Below, piece after piece: positions 1 through 10,356 of a DNA stretch of 64,000 bases (position 1 is its first letter; each line of letters begins with the position of its first letter). The notes under the pieces are model-generated. The model had not been told where the DNA came from. It saw nothing but the letters and a program-made list of their open reading frames with translations, and ran no database searches. The position numbers and the translations under genes were made by a program. The stretch is from Streptococcus sp. 2342 (GTDB lineage Bacteria > Bacillota > Bacilli > Lactobacillales > Streptococcaceae), in NCBI RefSeq assembly GCF_013276795.1, contig NZ_VMLR01000004.1:37264-101263 (forward strand). The letters run 5' to 3'.

Positions 1-381
1 TTGATTCAACCCCAAGCCAAACCGCCTGTTGCAAAAATTATGGACTACGGTAAGTTCAAATTTGAGTACCAGAAGAAGCAAAAAGAACAACGTAAAAAAC
101 AAAGTGTTGTTACTGTGAAAGAAGTTCGTCTAAGTCCAACGATTGACAAGGGTGACTTTGATACAAAACTTCGCAATGCACGCAAATTCCTTGAAAAAGG
201 AAATAAAGTTAAGGTATCTATTCGCTTTAAGGGTCGTATGATTACCCATAAAGAGATTGGTGCAAAAGTTTTAGCCGAGTTTGCTGAAGCAACTCAAGAT
301 ATTGCCATCATCGAACAACGTGCTAAAATGGATGGACGTCAAATGTTCATGCAATTGGCGCCAGCGACTGACAAAAAATAA
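1..381 (+). CDS. infC: Translation initiation factor IF-3 (5'-truncated by window edge)
   Basis: The frame is open from the first base and ends at 381. The visible 126 residues are the end of the IF-3 N-terminal domain ([17 protein letters not shown]), the lysine-rich linker helix and the whole C-terminal domain that binds the 30S platform ([17 protein letters not shown]). IF-3 blocks premature 50S joining and checks the start codon. The TTG at base 1 is an internal leucine codon, not a start, because the conserved N-terminal domain is cut off. It heads the infC-rpmI-rplT operon. In this operon family L20 usually represses translation through a leader that lies outside this window. Confidence 0.97.
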
Positions 382-413
382 TTGTCAGAAAGTTAAATAA
401 AGGAGAAAAAATC

Positions 414-614
414 ATGCCAAAACAAAAAACACACCGCGCATCAGCTAAACGTTTCAAACGTACAGGTTCTGGTGGACTTAAACGTTTCCGTGCTTACACT
501 TCTCACCGTTTCCACGGAAAAACTAAGAAACAACGTCGTCATCTTCGTAAAGCATCTATGGTGCATTCAGGAGATTACAAACGTATCAAAGCAATGCTTA
601 CTCGCTTGAAATAA
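414..614 (+). CDS. rpmI: 50S ribosomal protein L35
   Basis: This is a 66-residue, very basic protein with the L35 signature ([20 protein letters not shown] near the start, [10 protein letters not shown] in the middle). It is a structural protein of the large subunit. Length and sequence are typical. The ribosome site AAAGGAG lies just before the ATG. It sits 32 bases after infC and 51 before rplT, the standard infC-rpmI-rplT order, so it should be co-transcribed with both. Confidence 0.98.
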   Translation: MPKQKTHRASAKRFKRTGSGGLKRFRAYTSHRFHGKTKKQRRHLRKASMVHSGDYKRIKAMLTRLK

Positions 615-665
615 TAGTTTGACTGTAAGTAAACAATTCTAGGAAATATTTGGAGGAAATAAAAC

Positions 666-1025
666 ATGGCACGTGTTAAAGGTGGCGTTGTATCACGCAA
701 ACGTCGTAAACGTATTCTTAAATTAGCAAAAGGTTACTATGGAGCTAAACACATCTTGTTCCGTACTGCAAAAGAACAAGTAATGAACTCTTACTACTAT
801 GCATACCGTGACCGTCGTCAGAAAAAACGTGACTTCCGCAAATTGTGGATCACTCGTATCAACGCGGCAGCTCGTATGAACGGACTTTCATACTCACAAT
901 TGATGCATGGTTTGAAATTGGCTGAGATCGAAGTTAACCGTAAAATGCTTGCTGACTTGGCTGTTAACGATGCAGCAGCTTTCACAGCTCTTGCAGATGC
1001 AGCTAAAGCAAAACTTGGTAAATAA
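666..1025 (+). CDS. rplT: 50S ribosomal protein L20
   Basis: This is a 119-residue L20 with the typical N-terminal basic extension ([20 protein letters not shown]) that threads into 23S rRNA and a folded C-terminal half ([13 protein letters not shown]). It is needed for early 50S assembly and in this operon family also acts as the translational repressor. The start has a strong TTGGAGG site. A rho-independent terminator follows directly, closing the operon before gloA. Confidence 0.98.
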   Translation: MARVKGGVVSRKRRKRILKLAKGYYGAKHILFRTAKEQVMNSYYYAYRDRRQKKRDFRKLWITRINAAARMNGLSYSQLMHGLKLAEIEVNRKMLADLAVNDAAAFTALADAAKAKLGK

Positions 1026-1033
1026 TAACTGAT

Positions 1034-1066
1034 AAGACTGGAACAGGATTGTCCCAGTCTTTTTAA
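1034..1066 (+). terminator. Terminator of infC-rpmI-rplT operon
   Basis: AAGACTGG and CCAGTCTT form the stem, extended inward by AACA/TTGT with a bulge, and a T-run follows. The gloA ribosome site begins only about ten bases later, so gloA may receive read-through. Confidence 0.85.
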
Positions 1067-1083
1067 AAATAAAGGAGAAGAAT

Positions 1084-1464
1084 ATGGCTTCAAAAATGCT
1101 ACACACTTGCTTGCGAGTAGAAAATCTTGAAAAATCAATCGCATTTTATCAAGATGCTTTTGGTTTTAAAGAATTGCGTCGCAGAGATTTTCCAGACCAT
1201 GCCTTCACGATTGTCTATCTAGGACTTGAGGGTGACGACTATGAGTTGGAGTTGACTTATAACTACGATCACGGTCCTTATGTGGTTGGAGATGGATTTG
1301 CCCACATCGCCCTCAGTACACCTGATCTTGAGGCACTTCATCAAGAGCACAGTGCCAAAGGATATGAAGTGACTGAGCCAAATGGTCTACCAGGAACTGC
1401 ACCTAATTATTACTTTGTCAAAGACCCTGATGGCTACAAGGTCGAAGTCATTCGTGAAAAATAA
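1084..1464 (+). CDS. gloA: Lactoylglutathione lyase / glyoxalase I family protein
   Basis: This 126-residue single-domain protein belongs to the vicinal-oxygen-chelate fold. The N-terminal half has HTCLRVENLEKSIAFYQDAFG, and the C-terminal half has GFAHIALS and FVKDPDGYKVEVI. The metal ligands expected for glyoxalase I are visible: the first His (H7), a Glu in DYELELTY, His in GFAHIAL and the final Glu in KVEVI. It should isomerise the methylglyoxal-thiol adduct to an S-lactoyl thioester for detoxification. The ribosome site AAAGGAG precedes the ATG, and a strong terminator follows the stop. The true thiol substrate in a streptococcus is an open point. Confidence 0.93.
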   Translation: MASKMLHTCLRVENLEKSIAFYQDAFGFKELRRRDFPDHAFTIVYLGLEGDDYELELTYNYDHGPYVVGDGFAHIALSTPDLEALHQEHSAKGYEVTEPNGLPGTAPNYYFVKDPDGYKVEVIREK

Positions 1465-1473
1465 TCTCGTGAG

Positions 1474-1510
1474 GTCAAGTAGAATGTTCGTTTTCTACTT
1501 GACTTTTTTT
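1474..1510 (+). terminator. gloA terminator overlapping the pyrK -35 box
   Basis: GTCAAGTAGAA (1474-1484) pairs perfectly with TTCTACTTGAC (1493-1503), followed by seven T. The right arm and T-run contain the TTGACT -35 hexamer of the next promoter. Confidence 0.92.
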
Positions 1511-1527
1511 AGCTGAAAGAGTATACT
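1499..1527 (+). promoter_or_regulatory. Sigma-A promoter of pyrK-pyrDb
   Basis: TTGACT at 1499-1504 and TATACT at 1522-1527 are separated by 17 bases. The -35 lies within the gloA terminator stem. Transcription should start near 1534, just upstream of the PyrR leader. Confidence 0.85.
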
Positions 1528-1533
1528 AATAAA

Positions 1534-1700
1534 AATTTAACCTTTAAGGGGAGTCCAGAGAGACTCACAAGGTGTCAGATAAAAGAATAGTGCAATTTTC
1601 TAGAGGAGACTTTTTGAGTGTGCTCTCTTGTGTTGTACGATTTTAACTGAGGCCTTGCACTAGCAAGGTCTTTTCTTTGTCTGGTCCCCTTAAAATTTAA
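1534..1700 (+). promoter_or_regulatory. PyrR-type attenuator leader of pyrK-pyrDb
   Basis: AGTCCAGAGAGACT at 1552-1565 matches the PyrR anti-antiterminator binding consensus (ARUCCNGNGAGGYU) with one departure. A terminator follows: GGCCTTGC (1651-1658) pairs with GCAAGGTC (1663-1670), then TTTTCTTT. TTTAAGGGG (1543-1551) is also perfectly complementary to CCCCTTAAA (1685-1693), which offers a long-range alternative pairing. The expected behaviour is that UMP-bound PyrR stabilises the binding hairpin, the terminator forms and pyr transcription falls. Confidence 0.85.
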
Positions 1701-1712
1701 GGAGGAAAAGTC

Positions 1713-3462
<1,750 letters not shown>

Positions 3463-3466
3463 ACTG

Positions 3467-3492
3467 CAATCAATCTGTTCTTGATTTTTTAT
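3467..3492 (+). terminator. Possible terminator after pyrDb
   Basis: AATCAA and TTGATT form a short six-base stem with a seven-base loop, followed by a T-run. The stem is weak. Confidence 0.5.
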
Positions 3493-3521
3493 TAGTTTGT
3501 AATATGAATTTCAGAGAATTT

Positions 3522-3530
3522 TGGTACAAT
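3522..3530 (+). promoter_or_regulatory. Extended -10 promoter of lytB
   Basis: TGGTACAAT is a TGn extended -10 element 31 bases before the lytB start. No convincing -35 is visible, as is common for extended -10 promoters. Confidence 0.7.
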
Positions 3531-3560
3531 AAAATAAATAAGAACAGAGGAAGAAGGTTA

Positions 3561-5273
3561 ATGAAGAAAGTAAGATTTATTTTTTTAGCCCTGCTATTTT
3601 TCTTAGCTAGACCAGACAGTGTAATGGCCAGTGATGGTACTTGGCAAGGAAAACAATACCTGAAAGCAGATGGCAGTCAAGCAGCCAATGAGTGGGTTTT
3701 TGATGCTCATTATCAATCTTGGTTTTATATAAAAGCAGATGCCAACTATGCTGAAAATGAATGGCTGAAACAAGGTGACGACTATTTTTATCTCAAATCT
3801 GGTGGCTATATGGCCAAGTCAGAATGGATAGAAGACAAGGGAGCCTTCTATTATCTTGACCAAAATGGAAAGATGAAAAGAAATGCTTGGGTAGGAACTT
3901 CCTATGTTGGTGCAACAGGTGCCAAAGTAATCGAAGACTGGGTCTATGATTCTCAATACGACGCTTGGTTTTATATCAAAGCAGATGGAGAGCACGCAGA
4001 GAAAGAATGGCTCAAAATTAAAGGGAAGGACTATTATTTCAAATCCGGTGGTTATCTACTGACAAGTCAGTGGATTGACCAGGCTTATGTGAATGCCAGT
4101 GGCGCCAAAGTACAGCAAGGTTGGCTTTTTGACAAACAATACCAATCTTGGTTTTACATCAAAGAAACTGGAAATCATGCTGACAAAGAATGGATTTTCG
4201 AAAATGGTCACTATTATTATCTAAAATCGGGAGGCTATATGGCAGCCAATGAATGGATTTGGGATAAGGAGTCATGGTTTTACATCAAATCTGATGGTAA
4301 AATGGCTGAGAAAGAATGGTTATACGATTCTAAAGGTCAAGCCTGGTACTACTTCAAATCCGGTGGCTACATGGCGAAAAATGAGACAGTAGAAGGTTAT
4401 CAGCTTGGAAGCGACGGTAAATGGCTTGGAGAAAAAGCTACAAATGAAAATGCTGCTTATTATCAAGTAGTGCCTGTCACAGCAAATGTTTATAATGCAG
4501 ATGGTGAAAAGCTCTCCTATATATCGCAAGGTAGTGTCGTCTGGCTAGATAAGGATAGAAAAAGTGATGACAAGCGCCTGGCTATTACTATTTCTGGTTT
4601 GTCAGGCTATATGAAAACAGAAGATTTACAAGCGCTGGATGCTAGTAAGGACTTTATCCCTTATTATGAGAGTGATGGACACCGTTTTTATCACTATGTG
4701 GCTCAGAATGCTAGTATCCCAGTAGCTTCTCATCTTTCTGATATGGAAGTAGGCAAGAAATATTATTCGGCAGATGGGCTGCATTTTGATGGTTTTAACC
4801 TTGAGAATCCCTTCCTTTTCAAAGATTTGACAGAGGCTACAAACTACAGTGCTGAAGATTTGGATAAGGTATTTAGTTTGTTAAATATTGACAATAGTCT
4901 CTTGGAAAATAAGGGAGCTACCTTTAAGGAAGCTGAAGAACATTACCATATCAATGCCCTTTACCTCCTTGCCCATAGTGCTTTAGAAAGTGATTGGGGA
5001 CGAAGTAAGATTGCCAAAGATAAGAATAATTTCTTTGGAATTACAGCCTATGACACGACCCCTTACCTTTCTGCCAAGACATTTGATGATGTGGATAAGG
5101 GAATTTTAGGTGCAACCAAGTGGATTAAGGAAAATTATATCGATAGGGGCAGAACTTTCCTTGGAAATAAGGCGTCTGGTATGAATATGGAATATGCCTC
5201 AGACCCATATTGGGGCGAAAAAATTGCTAGTGTGATGATGAAAATCAATGAAAAACTAGGTGGCAAAGATTAG
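3561..5273 (+). CDS. lytB: Choline-binding endo-beta-N-acetylglucosaminidase LytB
   Basis: This 570-residue secreted hydrolase separates daughter cells by cutting septal peptidoglycan. The order is: signal peptide (about 1-24, ending VMAS); about 12 choline-binding repeats at residues 25-300 (units such as SWFYIKADG, YYFKSGGYMAK, ending EW); then SH3-like and linker modules; and a C-terminal GH73 domain with the catalytic-type segment LLAHSALESDWGRSKIA. The ATG at 3561 is chosen because it follows AGGAAGAAGG and starts the signal peptide. An in-frame ATG at 3504 lies upstream of the promoter. Pneumococcal LytB is usually longer, with more repeats. The choline-binding repeats imply phosphocholine teichoic acid. 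Confidence 0.95.
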   Translation: MKKVRFIFLALLFFLARPDSVMASDGTWQGKQYLKADGSQAANEWVFDAHYQSWFYIKADANYAENEWLKQGDDYFYLKSGGYMAKSEWIEDKGAFYYLDQNGKMKRNAWVGTSYVGATGAKVIEDWVYDSQYDAWFYIKADGEHAEKEWLKIKGKDYYFKSGGYLLTSQWIDQAYVNASGAKVQQGWLFDKQYQSWFYIKETGNHADKEWIFENGHYYYLKSGGYMAANEWIWDKESWFYIKSDGKMAEKEWLYDSKGQAWYYFKSGGYMAKNETVEGYQLGSDGKWLGEKATNENAAYYQVVPVTANVYNADGEKLSYISQGSVVWLDKDRKSDDKRLAITISGLSGYMKTEDLQALDASKDFIPYYESDGHRFYHYVAQNASIPVASHLSDMEVGKKYYSADGLHFDGFNLENPFLFKDLTEATNYSAEDLDKVFSLLNIDNSLLENKGATFKEAEEHYHINALYLLAHSALESDWGRSKIAKDKNNFFGITAYDTTPYLSAKTFDDVDKGILGATKWIKENYIDRGRTFLGNKASGMNMEYASDPYWGEKIASVMMKINEKLGGKD

Positions 5274-5305
5274 TCCTATAATTGGATATGATTTGAGTCT
5301 AAGCT

Positions 5306-5340
5306 AAAAATCCTGATTTTAAGTTAAATCAGGATTTTTT
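5306..5340. terminator. Bidirectional terminator between lytB and pavA
   Basis: AAAAATCCTGATTT and AAATCAGGATTTTTT form a long perfect stem with A/T runs on both sides, serving convergent genes. The pavA stop codon (complement of 5329-5331) lies inside the stem. Confidence 0.9.
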
Positions 5341-6984
5341 CATGGATGAGATTTTTTCGGGGTCTGGTGTGACACGGAGGGTCTTTTGTCCTGTGTAAGT
5401 GACAAAGCCGGGTTTTCCGCCAGTTGGTTTGTTGAGTTTCTTGACTTCAATCATATCTACCTGAACCAGATTTGACAGGCGACCTTGAGAGAAGTAGGCG
5501 GCCAGCTCTGCTGCGTCTGTTTTGACTTCATCAGATGGGTCTAGATTTCCTGAGATGACAACATGACTTCCAGGAATGTCCTTGGCATGGAACCAAAGTT
5601 CTTCCTTGCGGGCCATTTTAAAGGTTAGCTCCTCATTTTGTAGGTTGTTGCGACCGACATAGATGATGGTTTTGCCATCACTGGCCAGATACTGTTCTGG
5701 CTTTTTGCGTTTCTGGATTTTTTCTCGCTGTCTTCTTCGGATAAATCCGGTTTGGATCAATTCTTCACGGATTTCGGCAATTTCTTCTAGTCCAGCTTGG
5801 TTGAGCACAGTCTCCACACTTTCCAGATAGAGAATGGTTGCCTTGGTTTCCTCAATCAGATCAGTCAAGTATTTGACAGCTTCTTTGAGTTTCTGATACC
5901 GTTTAAAATAGCGTTGGGCATTCTGGTTGGGAGTCAAGGCCTTATCAAGCGCAATGGTGATCGGTTGGTTGGTGTAGTAGTTGTCTAGGATAACCTGGTC
6001 TTGGTCGTTAGGCACTTGGTGGAGGAAGGTTGTTAGCAATTCCCCTTTTTGACGAAATTCCTCCGCATTGTCTGTCGCCAGTAACTCTTTTTCTTGTTTT
6101 TTCAGCTTATGGCGATTTTTTTGAAGTTCATTTTCAACACGGCGAATGAGTTCACTGGCTTGTTGTTTGACGCGGTCTCGCTCAGCCTTATCCTTATAGT
6201 AGGTGTCCAGCAAATCAGAAAGACTGGCAAAAGGCTCTCCCACCTGATTTGCAAAAGGAACTGGACTGAAGGAAGTCTCAGTCAAGCAGGGTTTGGTTTC
6301 TTGATTGAAAAAGTTACGGAAAGTAGATAGTTTATCACTAACCAGTATCCTTTCCAATTCATTTGCTGTATCGCGTCCCAGACCTTGAAAGAGGCTTTGA
6401 AGATTTTTAGCTGTCGTTTCCTGTGTTTGCAGGATTTCAAAGAGTTTCTCGTCCTTGATCGTAAAAGGATTGAGAGATTCCGTACTTGGCGGAGCAATGT
6501 AGGTCGACCCAGGAAGCAAGGTACGGTAGCTATTTTGTGAAAAGCCGACGTGTTTAATGACTTCGAGGATTTTGTGGCTACTTTTATCAACCAGTAGAAT
6601 ATTACTGTGTTTACCCATAATCTCGATAATCAAGGTAGCCTGGATATGGTCTCCAATCTCGTTTTTATTGGAAACTGTAATTTCCACAATACGGTCATTT
6701 TCCACTTGCTCAATCGACTCAATCAGGGCACCCTGCAAATATTTTCTCAAAACCATGATAAAGGTGGAAGGTTGGGCTGGATTTTCAAAAGTCGTTTGGG
6801 TCAGCTGAATGCGTCCAAAAACTGGATGGGCAGAGAGGAGCAGGCGATGACTTTGGCGATTGCTGCGGATTTGCAAGACCAACTCTTGTTCAAAAGGCTG
6901 ATTGATTTTCTGGATGCGACCGTTCACTAACTCTCTTCGTAATTCCTCAACCATGTGGTGTAAAAAAAATCCGTCAAATGACAT
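5329..6984 (-). CDS. pavA: Rqc2/FbpA-family protein PavA (NEMF homologue)
   Basis: A 551-residue protein without signal peptide or LPXTG, known in pneumococcus as the fibronectin-binding virulence protein PavA. The family also includes RqcH, which recruits tRNA-Ala to stalled 50S subunits for C-terminal alanine tailing. Seen: NFACT-N domain start (MSFDGFFLHHMVEELR), a central coiled coil (RVENELQKNRHKLKKQEKE region), and the NFACT-R domain (KPEQYLASDG, ELWFHAKDIPGSHVVI). The ATG at 6984 is chosen over one nine codons upstream because AAGGAGAG precedes it and it matches the family start. The stop lies within the shared terminator. Confidence 0.94.
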   Translation of the reverse strand: MSFDGFFLHHMVEELRRELVNGRIQKINQPFEQELVLQIRSNRQSHRLLLSAHPVFGRIQLTQTTFENPAQPSTFIMVLRKYLQGALIESIEQVENDRIVEITVSNKNEIGDHIQATLIIEIMGKHSNILLVDKSSHKILEVIKHVGFSQNSYRTLLPGSTYIAPPSTESLNPFTIKDEKLFEILQTQETTAKNLQSLFQGLGRDTANELERILVSDKLSTFRNFFNQETKPCLTETSFSPVPFANQVGEPFASLSDLLDTYYKDKAERDRVKQQASELIRRVENELQKNRHKLKKQEKELLATDNAEEFRQKGELLTTFLHQVPNDQDQVILDNYYTNQPITIALDKALTPNQNAQRYFKRYQKLKEAVKYLTDLIEETKATILYLESVETVLNQAGLEEIAEIREELIQTGFIRRRQREKIQKRKKPEQYLASDGKTIIYVGRNNLQNEELTFKMARKEELWFHAKDIPGSHVVISGNLDPSDEVKTDAAELAAYFSQGRLSNLVQVDMIEVKKLNKPTGGKPGFVTYTGQKTLRVTPDPEKISSMKKS

Positions 6985-7050
6985 CGTTCTCTCCTTGTGA
7001 TTGTATTCCATAGTATTATATCAAAAAGGTAGAATAAAATCATGGAAATG

Positions 7051-7059
7051 TGGTATAAT
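7051..7059 (+). promoter_or_regulatory. Extended -10 promoter of the ybeY operon
   Basis: TGGTATAAT, 30 bases before the ybeY ATG, in the divergent gap with pavA. Confidence 0.8.
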
Positions 7060-7088
7060 AAAGCCAAGTAAAGAGAAACGAGAAGCAC

Positions 7089-7586
7089 ATGTATATTGAA
7101 ATGGTAGATGAAACTGGTCAAGTTTCAAAAGAAATGTTGCAACAAACCCAAGAAATTTTGGAATTTGCAGCCCAAAAATTAGGCAAAGAAGACAAGGAGA
7201 TGGCAGTTACCTTTGTGACTAACGAGCGTAGTCATGAACTCAATCTTGAGTACCGTGACACAGACCGTCCGACAGATGTCATCAGCCTTGAGTATAAACC
7301 AGAATTGGAAATTGCCTTTGACGAGGAAGATTTGCTTGAAAATCCGGAATTGGCAGAGATGATGTCTGAGTTTGATGCCTATATTGGGGAACTGTTCATC
7401 TCTATTGATAAGGCTCATGAGCAGGCCGAGGAATATGGCCATAGCTTTGAGCGTGAGATGGGCTTCTTGGCAGTACACGGCTTTTTACATATCAACGGCT
7501 ATGATCACTACACTCCGGAAGAAGAAGCAGAGATGTTCGGTTTACAAGAAGAAATTTTGACAGCCTATGGACTCACAAGACAATAA
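7089..7586 (+). CDS. ybeY: Endoribonuclease YbeY (rRNA maturation factor)
   Basis: A 165-residue metallo-endoribonuclease for 16S rRNA 3'-end maturation and 70S quality control. The zinc-binding signature H-x3-H-x5-H is seen as H130, H134 and H140 ([13 protein letters not shown]). The conserved segment [10 protein letters not shown] is near residue 60 and [18 protein letters not shown] near 100-117. It starts a long plus-strand operon and overlaps dgkA by 20 bases, indicating translational coupling. Era follows two genes later, a common pairing of rRNA-maturation genes. Confidence 0.96.
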   Translation: MYIEMVDETGQVSKEMLQQTQEILEFAAQKLGKEDKEMAVTFVTNERSHELNLEYRDTDRPTDVISLEYKPELEIAFDEEDLLENPELAEMMSEFDAYIGELFISIDKAHEQAEEYGHSFEREMGFLAVHGFLHINGYDHYTPEEEAEMFGLQEEILTAYGLTRQ

Positions 7587-7962
7587 ACGAAAATGGAAAA
7601 ATCGTGACCTGATATCCAGTTTAGAATTTGCTCTCACAGGAATTTTTACTGCTATCAAGGAAGAACGCAATATGCGAAAACATGCAGTAACGGCTCTTGT
7701 AGTCATTCTTGCAGGTTTTGTTTTTCAGGTGTCACGAATCGAATGGCTCTTTCTCCTATTGAGCATTTTCTTGGTAGTAGCCTTTGAAATTATCAATTCT
7801 GCTATTGAAAATGTGGTGGATTTGGCCAGTCATTATCACTTTTCCATGCTGGCTAAAAATGCCAAGGATATGGCGGCTGGCGCGGTATTAGTGGTCTCTC
7901 TTTTCGCAGCCTTAACAGGCGCATTGATTTTTCTCCCACGAATCTGGGATTTATTATTTTAA
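7567..7962 (+). CDS. dgkA: Undecaprenol/diacylglycerol kinase
   Basis: A 131-residue integral membrane kinase with about three transmembrane helices. In Gram-positives this family phosphorylates undecaprenol to feed the lipid carrier pool for wall synthesis. The conserved N-terminal segment ([19 protein letters not shown]) and the signature [16 protein letters not shown] are both present. Its start overlaps the end of ybeY; era follows after 16 bases. Confidence 0.95.
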   Translation: MDSQDNKRKWKNRDLISSLEFALTGIFTAIKEERNMRKHAVTALVVILAGFVFQVSRIEWLFLLLSIFLVVAFEIINSAIENVVDLASHYHFSMLAKNAKDMAAGAVLVVSLFAALTGALIFLPRIWDLLF

Positions 7963-7978
7963 ACAGTAAGAGGAAATT

Positions 7979-8878
7979 ATGACTTTTAAATCAGGCTTTG
8001 TAGCCATTTTAGGACGTCCCAATGTTGGGAAGTCAACTTTTTTAAATCATGTCATGGGGCAAAAGATTGCCATCATGAGTGATAAGGCGCAGACAACGCG
8101 CAATAAAATCATGGGAATTTACACGACTGATAAGGAACAAATCGTTTTTATCGACACACCAGGGATTCACAAACCTAAAACAGCTCTCGGAGATTTCATG
8201 GTTGAGTCTGCCTACAGTACCCTTCGCGAAGTGGACACCGTTCTTTTCATGGTGCCTGCTGATGAAGCGCGTGGTAAGGGAGACGACATGATTATCGAGC
8301 GTCTCAAGGTTGCTAAGGTTCCTGTGATTTTGGTGGTGAATAAAATCGATAAGGTTCACCCAGACCAGCTTTTATCTCAGATCGATGATTTCCGTAACCA
8401 AATGGACTTCAAGGAAATTGTTCCAATCTCAGCTCTTCAGGGGAATAATGTGTCTCGTCTAGTGGATATTTTGAGTGAAAATTTGGATGAAGGATTCCAG
8501 TATTTCCCGTCTGATCAAATCACAGACCATCCAGAACGTTTCTTGGTTTCAGAGATGGTCCGTGAGAAAGTCTTGCACCTAACTCGTGAAGAGATTCCGC
8601 ATTCGGTAGCAGTAGTTGTGGATTCTATGAAACGAGACGAAGAGACAGACAAGGTGCATATCCGTGCAACTATCATGGTTGAGCGCGATAGTCAAAAAGG
8701 CATTATCATCGGTAAAGGTGGCGCTATGCTTAAGAAAATCGGTAGTATGGCCCGTCGTGATATCGAACTCATGCTAGGAGACAAGGTCTTCCTAGAAACA
8801 TGGGTCAAGGTCAAGAAAAACTGGCGCGATAAAAAACTAGATTTGGCTGACTTTGGCTATAATGAAAAAGAATATTAA
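7979..8878 (+). CDS. era: GTPase Era
   Basis: A 299-residue GTPase that binds the 3' end of 16S rRNA and times 30S maturation. The G motifs are G1 GRPNVGKST (residues 10-18), G3 DTPG and G4 NKID. The C-terminal KH RNA-binding domain carries [15 protein letters not shown]. Length matches the family. Located in the ybeY-dgkA-era order typical of streptococci. Confidence 0.98.
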   Translation: MTFKSGFVAILGRPNVGKSTFLNHVMGQKIAIMSDKAQTTRNKIMGIYTTDKEQIVFIDTPGIHKPKTALGDFMVESAYSTLREVDTVLFMVPADEARGKGDDMIIERLKVAKVPVILVVNKIDKVHPDQLLSQIDDFRNQMDFKEIVPISALQGNNVSRLVDILSENLDEGFQYFPSDQITDHPERFLVSEMVREKVLHLTREEIPHSVAVVVDSMKRDEETDKVHIRATIMVERDSQKGIIIGKGGAMLKKIGSMARRDIELMLGDKVFLETWVKVKKNWRDKKLDLADFGYNEKEY

Positions 8879-8926
8879 GTAGAGGTGGGCTCATGCCTGC
8901 TTCTTGTTTTTACAGAAGGAGGACTT

Positions 8927-9751
8927 ATGCCTGAATTACCTGAAGTTGAAACGGTTCGTCGTGGCTTAGAAAAATTGATTCTAGGTAAGAAAATTTCGAG
9001 TATAGAAATTCGCTATCCCAAGATGATTAAGACAAATCTGGACGAGTTTCAAAAGGAAGTGCCTGGTCAGATTGTTGAGTCAATGGGACGTCGTGGCAAA
9101 TATTTGCTTTTTTACCTGACAGACAAGGTCTTGATTTCCCATTTACGGATGGAGGGCAAGTATTTTTATTATCCGAACCAAGTTCCTGAACGCAAGCATG
9201 CCCATGTTTTCTTCCAGTTTGAGGATGGTGGCACGCTTGTTTATGAGGATGTTCGCAAGTTTGGTACTATGGAACTCTTGGCGCCTGACCTTTTGAAAGC
9301 CTACTTTATTTCTAAAAAACTAGGTCCGGAGCCGAAAGAGCAGGATTTTAATTTGCAGGTCTTTCAAACTGCTCTTACCAAGTCCAAAAAGCCTATCAAA
9401 TCCCATCTCCTAGACCAGACCTTGGTTGCTGGTCTTGGCAATATCTATGTGGATGAGGTTCTCTGGCGAGTTCAGGTTCATCCAGCAAGACCTTCTCAGA
9501 CTTTGACTGCAGCAGAAGCGTCAGCCATTCATGACCAGACCATTGCTGTATTGGGTCAGGCTGTTGAAAAAGGTGGCTCGACCATTCGGACTTATACCAA
9601 TGCCTTTGGGGAAGACGGAACCATGCAGGATTTTCATCAGGTCTATGACAAGGCTGGTCAAAAATGCTCACGCTGTGGAACTGTGATTGAGAAAATTCAA
9701 CTAGGCGGACGTGGAACCCACTTTTGTCCAAACTGTCAAAGGAGGGACTGA
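8927..9751 (+). CDS. mutM: Formamidopyrimidine-DNA glycosylase (Fpg/MutM)
   Basis: A 274-residue bifunctional glycosylase/AP lyase that removes 8-oxoguanine. After Met removal the N-terminus is [13 protein letters not shown], giving the catalytic Pro1 and Glu2. The helix-two-turn-helix has the [15 protein letters not shown] motif. A C-terminal zinc finger has CSRCG and CPNCQ. The ATG at 8927 is chosen because AAGGAGG precedes it and Pro1 must follow Met. The stop overlaps the coaE start as TGATG. Confidence 0.97.
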   Translation: MPELPEVETVRRGLEKLILGKKISSIEIRYPKMIKTNLDEFQKEVPGQIVESMGRRGKYLLFYLTDKVLISHLRMEGKYFYYPNQVPERKHAHVFFQFEDGGTLVYEDVRKFGTMELLAPDLLKAYFISKKLGPEPKEQDFNLQVFQTALTKSKKPIKSHLLDQTLVAGLGNIYVDEVLWRVQVHPARPSQTLTAAEASAIHDQTIAVLGQAVEKGGSTIRTYTNAFGEDGTMQDFHQVYDKAGQKCSRCGTVIEKIQLGGRGTHFCPNCQRRD

Positions 9752-10356
9752 TGGGAAAAATCATTGGAATCACAGGAGGAATTGCCTCTGGTAAGTCAAC
9801 TGTGACAAATTTTTTAAGAAAACAAGGTTTTCAAGTGGTGGATGCTGACGCAGTTGTACACCAGCTACAGAAATCTGGTGGTCGTCTGTTTGAGGCTCTA
9901 GTCCAGCACTTTGGTCAAGAAATCATTCTAGAAAACGGAGAACTCAATCGCCCTCTCCTAGCTAGTCTCATCTTTTCAAATCCTGATGAACGGGAATGGT
10001 CTAAACGAATCCAAGGGGAGATTATTCGTGAAGAACTGGCTACTTTGAGAGACCAGTTGGCTCAGACAGAAGCTATCTTTTTCATGGATATTCCCTTGCT
10101 TTTTGAACAGGACTACAGCGCTTGGTTTGATGAGACATGGTTGGTCTATGTGGATCGAGATGTCCAAGTAGAACGTTTAATGAAAAGAGACCACTTGTCC
10201 AAAAATGAAGCTGAATCTCGTCTGGCAGCCCAGTGGCCTTTAGAGAAAAAGAAAGATTTGGCTAGTCATGTTTTAGATAACAATGGAAATCTGGACCAGC
10301 TTCTTACTCAAGTGCGTATCCTTCTCGAGGGAGGTGCACAAGATGACAGAGATTAA
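9751..10356 (+). CDS. coaE: Dephospho-CoA kinase
   Basis: A 201-residue P-loop kinase performing the last step of coenzyme A synthesis. The Walker A motif GITGGIASGKST is at the N-terminus, followed by DADAVVHQL, the FFMDIPLLFE segment and the lid residue cluster MKRDHLSKNEAESR. The ATG at 9751 overlaps the mutM stop by one base and is preceded by GGAGGG inside mutM. The 3' end overlaps pmrA by 14 bases. Confidence 0.96.
   Translation: MGKIIGITGGIASGKSTVTNFLRKQGFQVVDADAVVHQLQKSGGRLFEALVQHFGQEIILENGELNRPLLASLIFSNPDEREWSKRIQGEIIREELATLRDQLAQTEAIFFMDIPLLFEQDYSAWFDETWLVYVDRDVQVERLMKRDHLSKNEAESRLAAQWPLEKKKDLASHVLDNNGNLDQLLTQVRILLEGGAQDDRD

Noticed and set aside
818..1144. Minus-strand open frames across rplT and the start of gloA
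   Set aside because: Shadow of strongly conserved genes; they cross the terminator and have no ribosome site.
5797..6930. Plus-strand open frames opposite pavA
   Set aside because: Antisense to a complete, conserved gene; no start signals.
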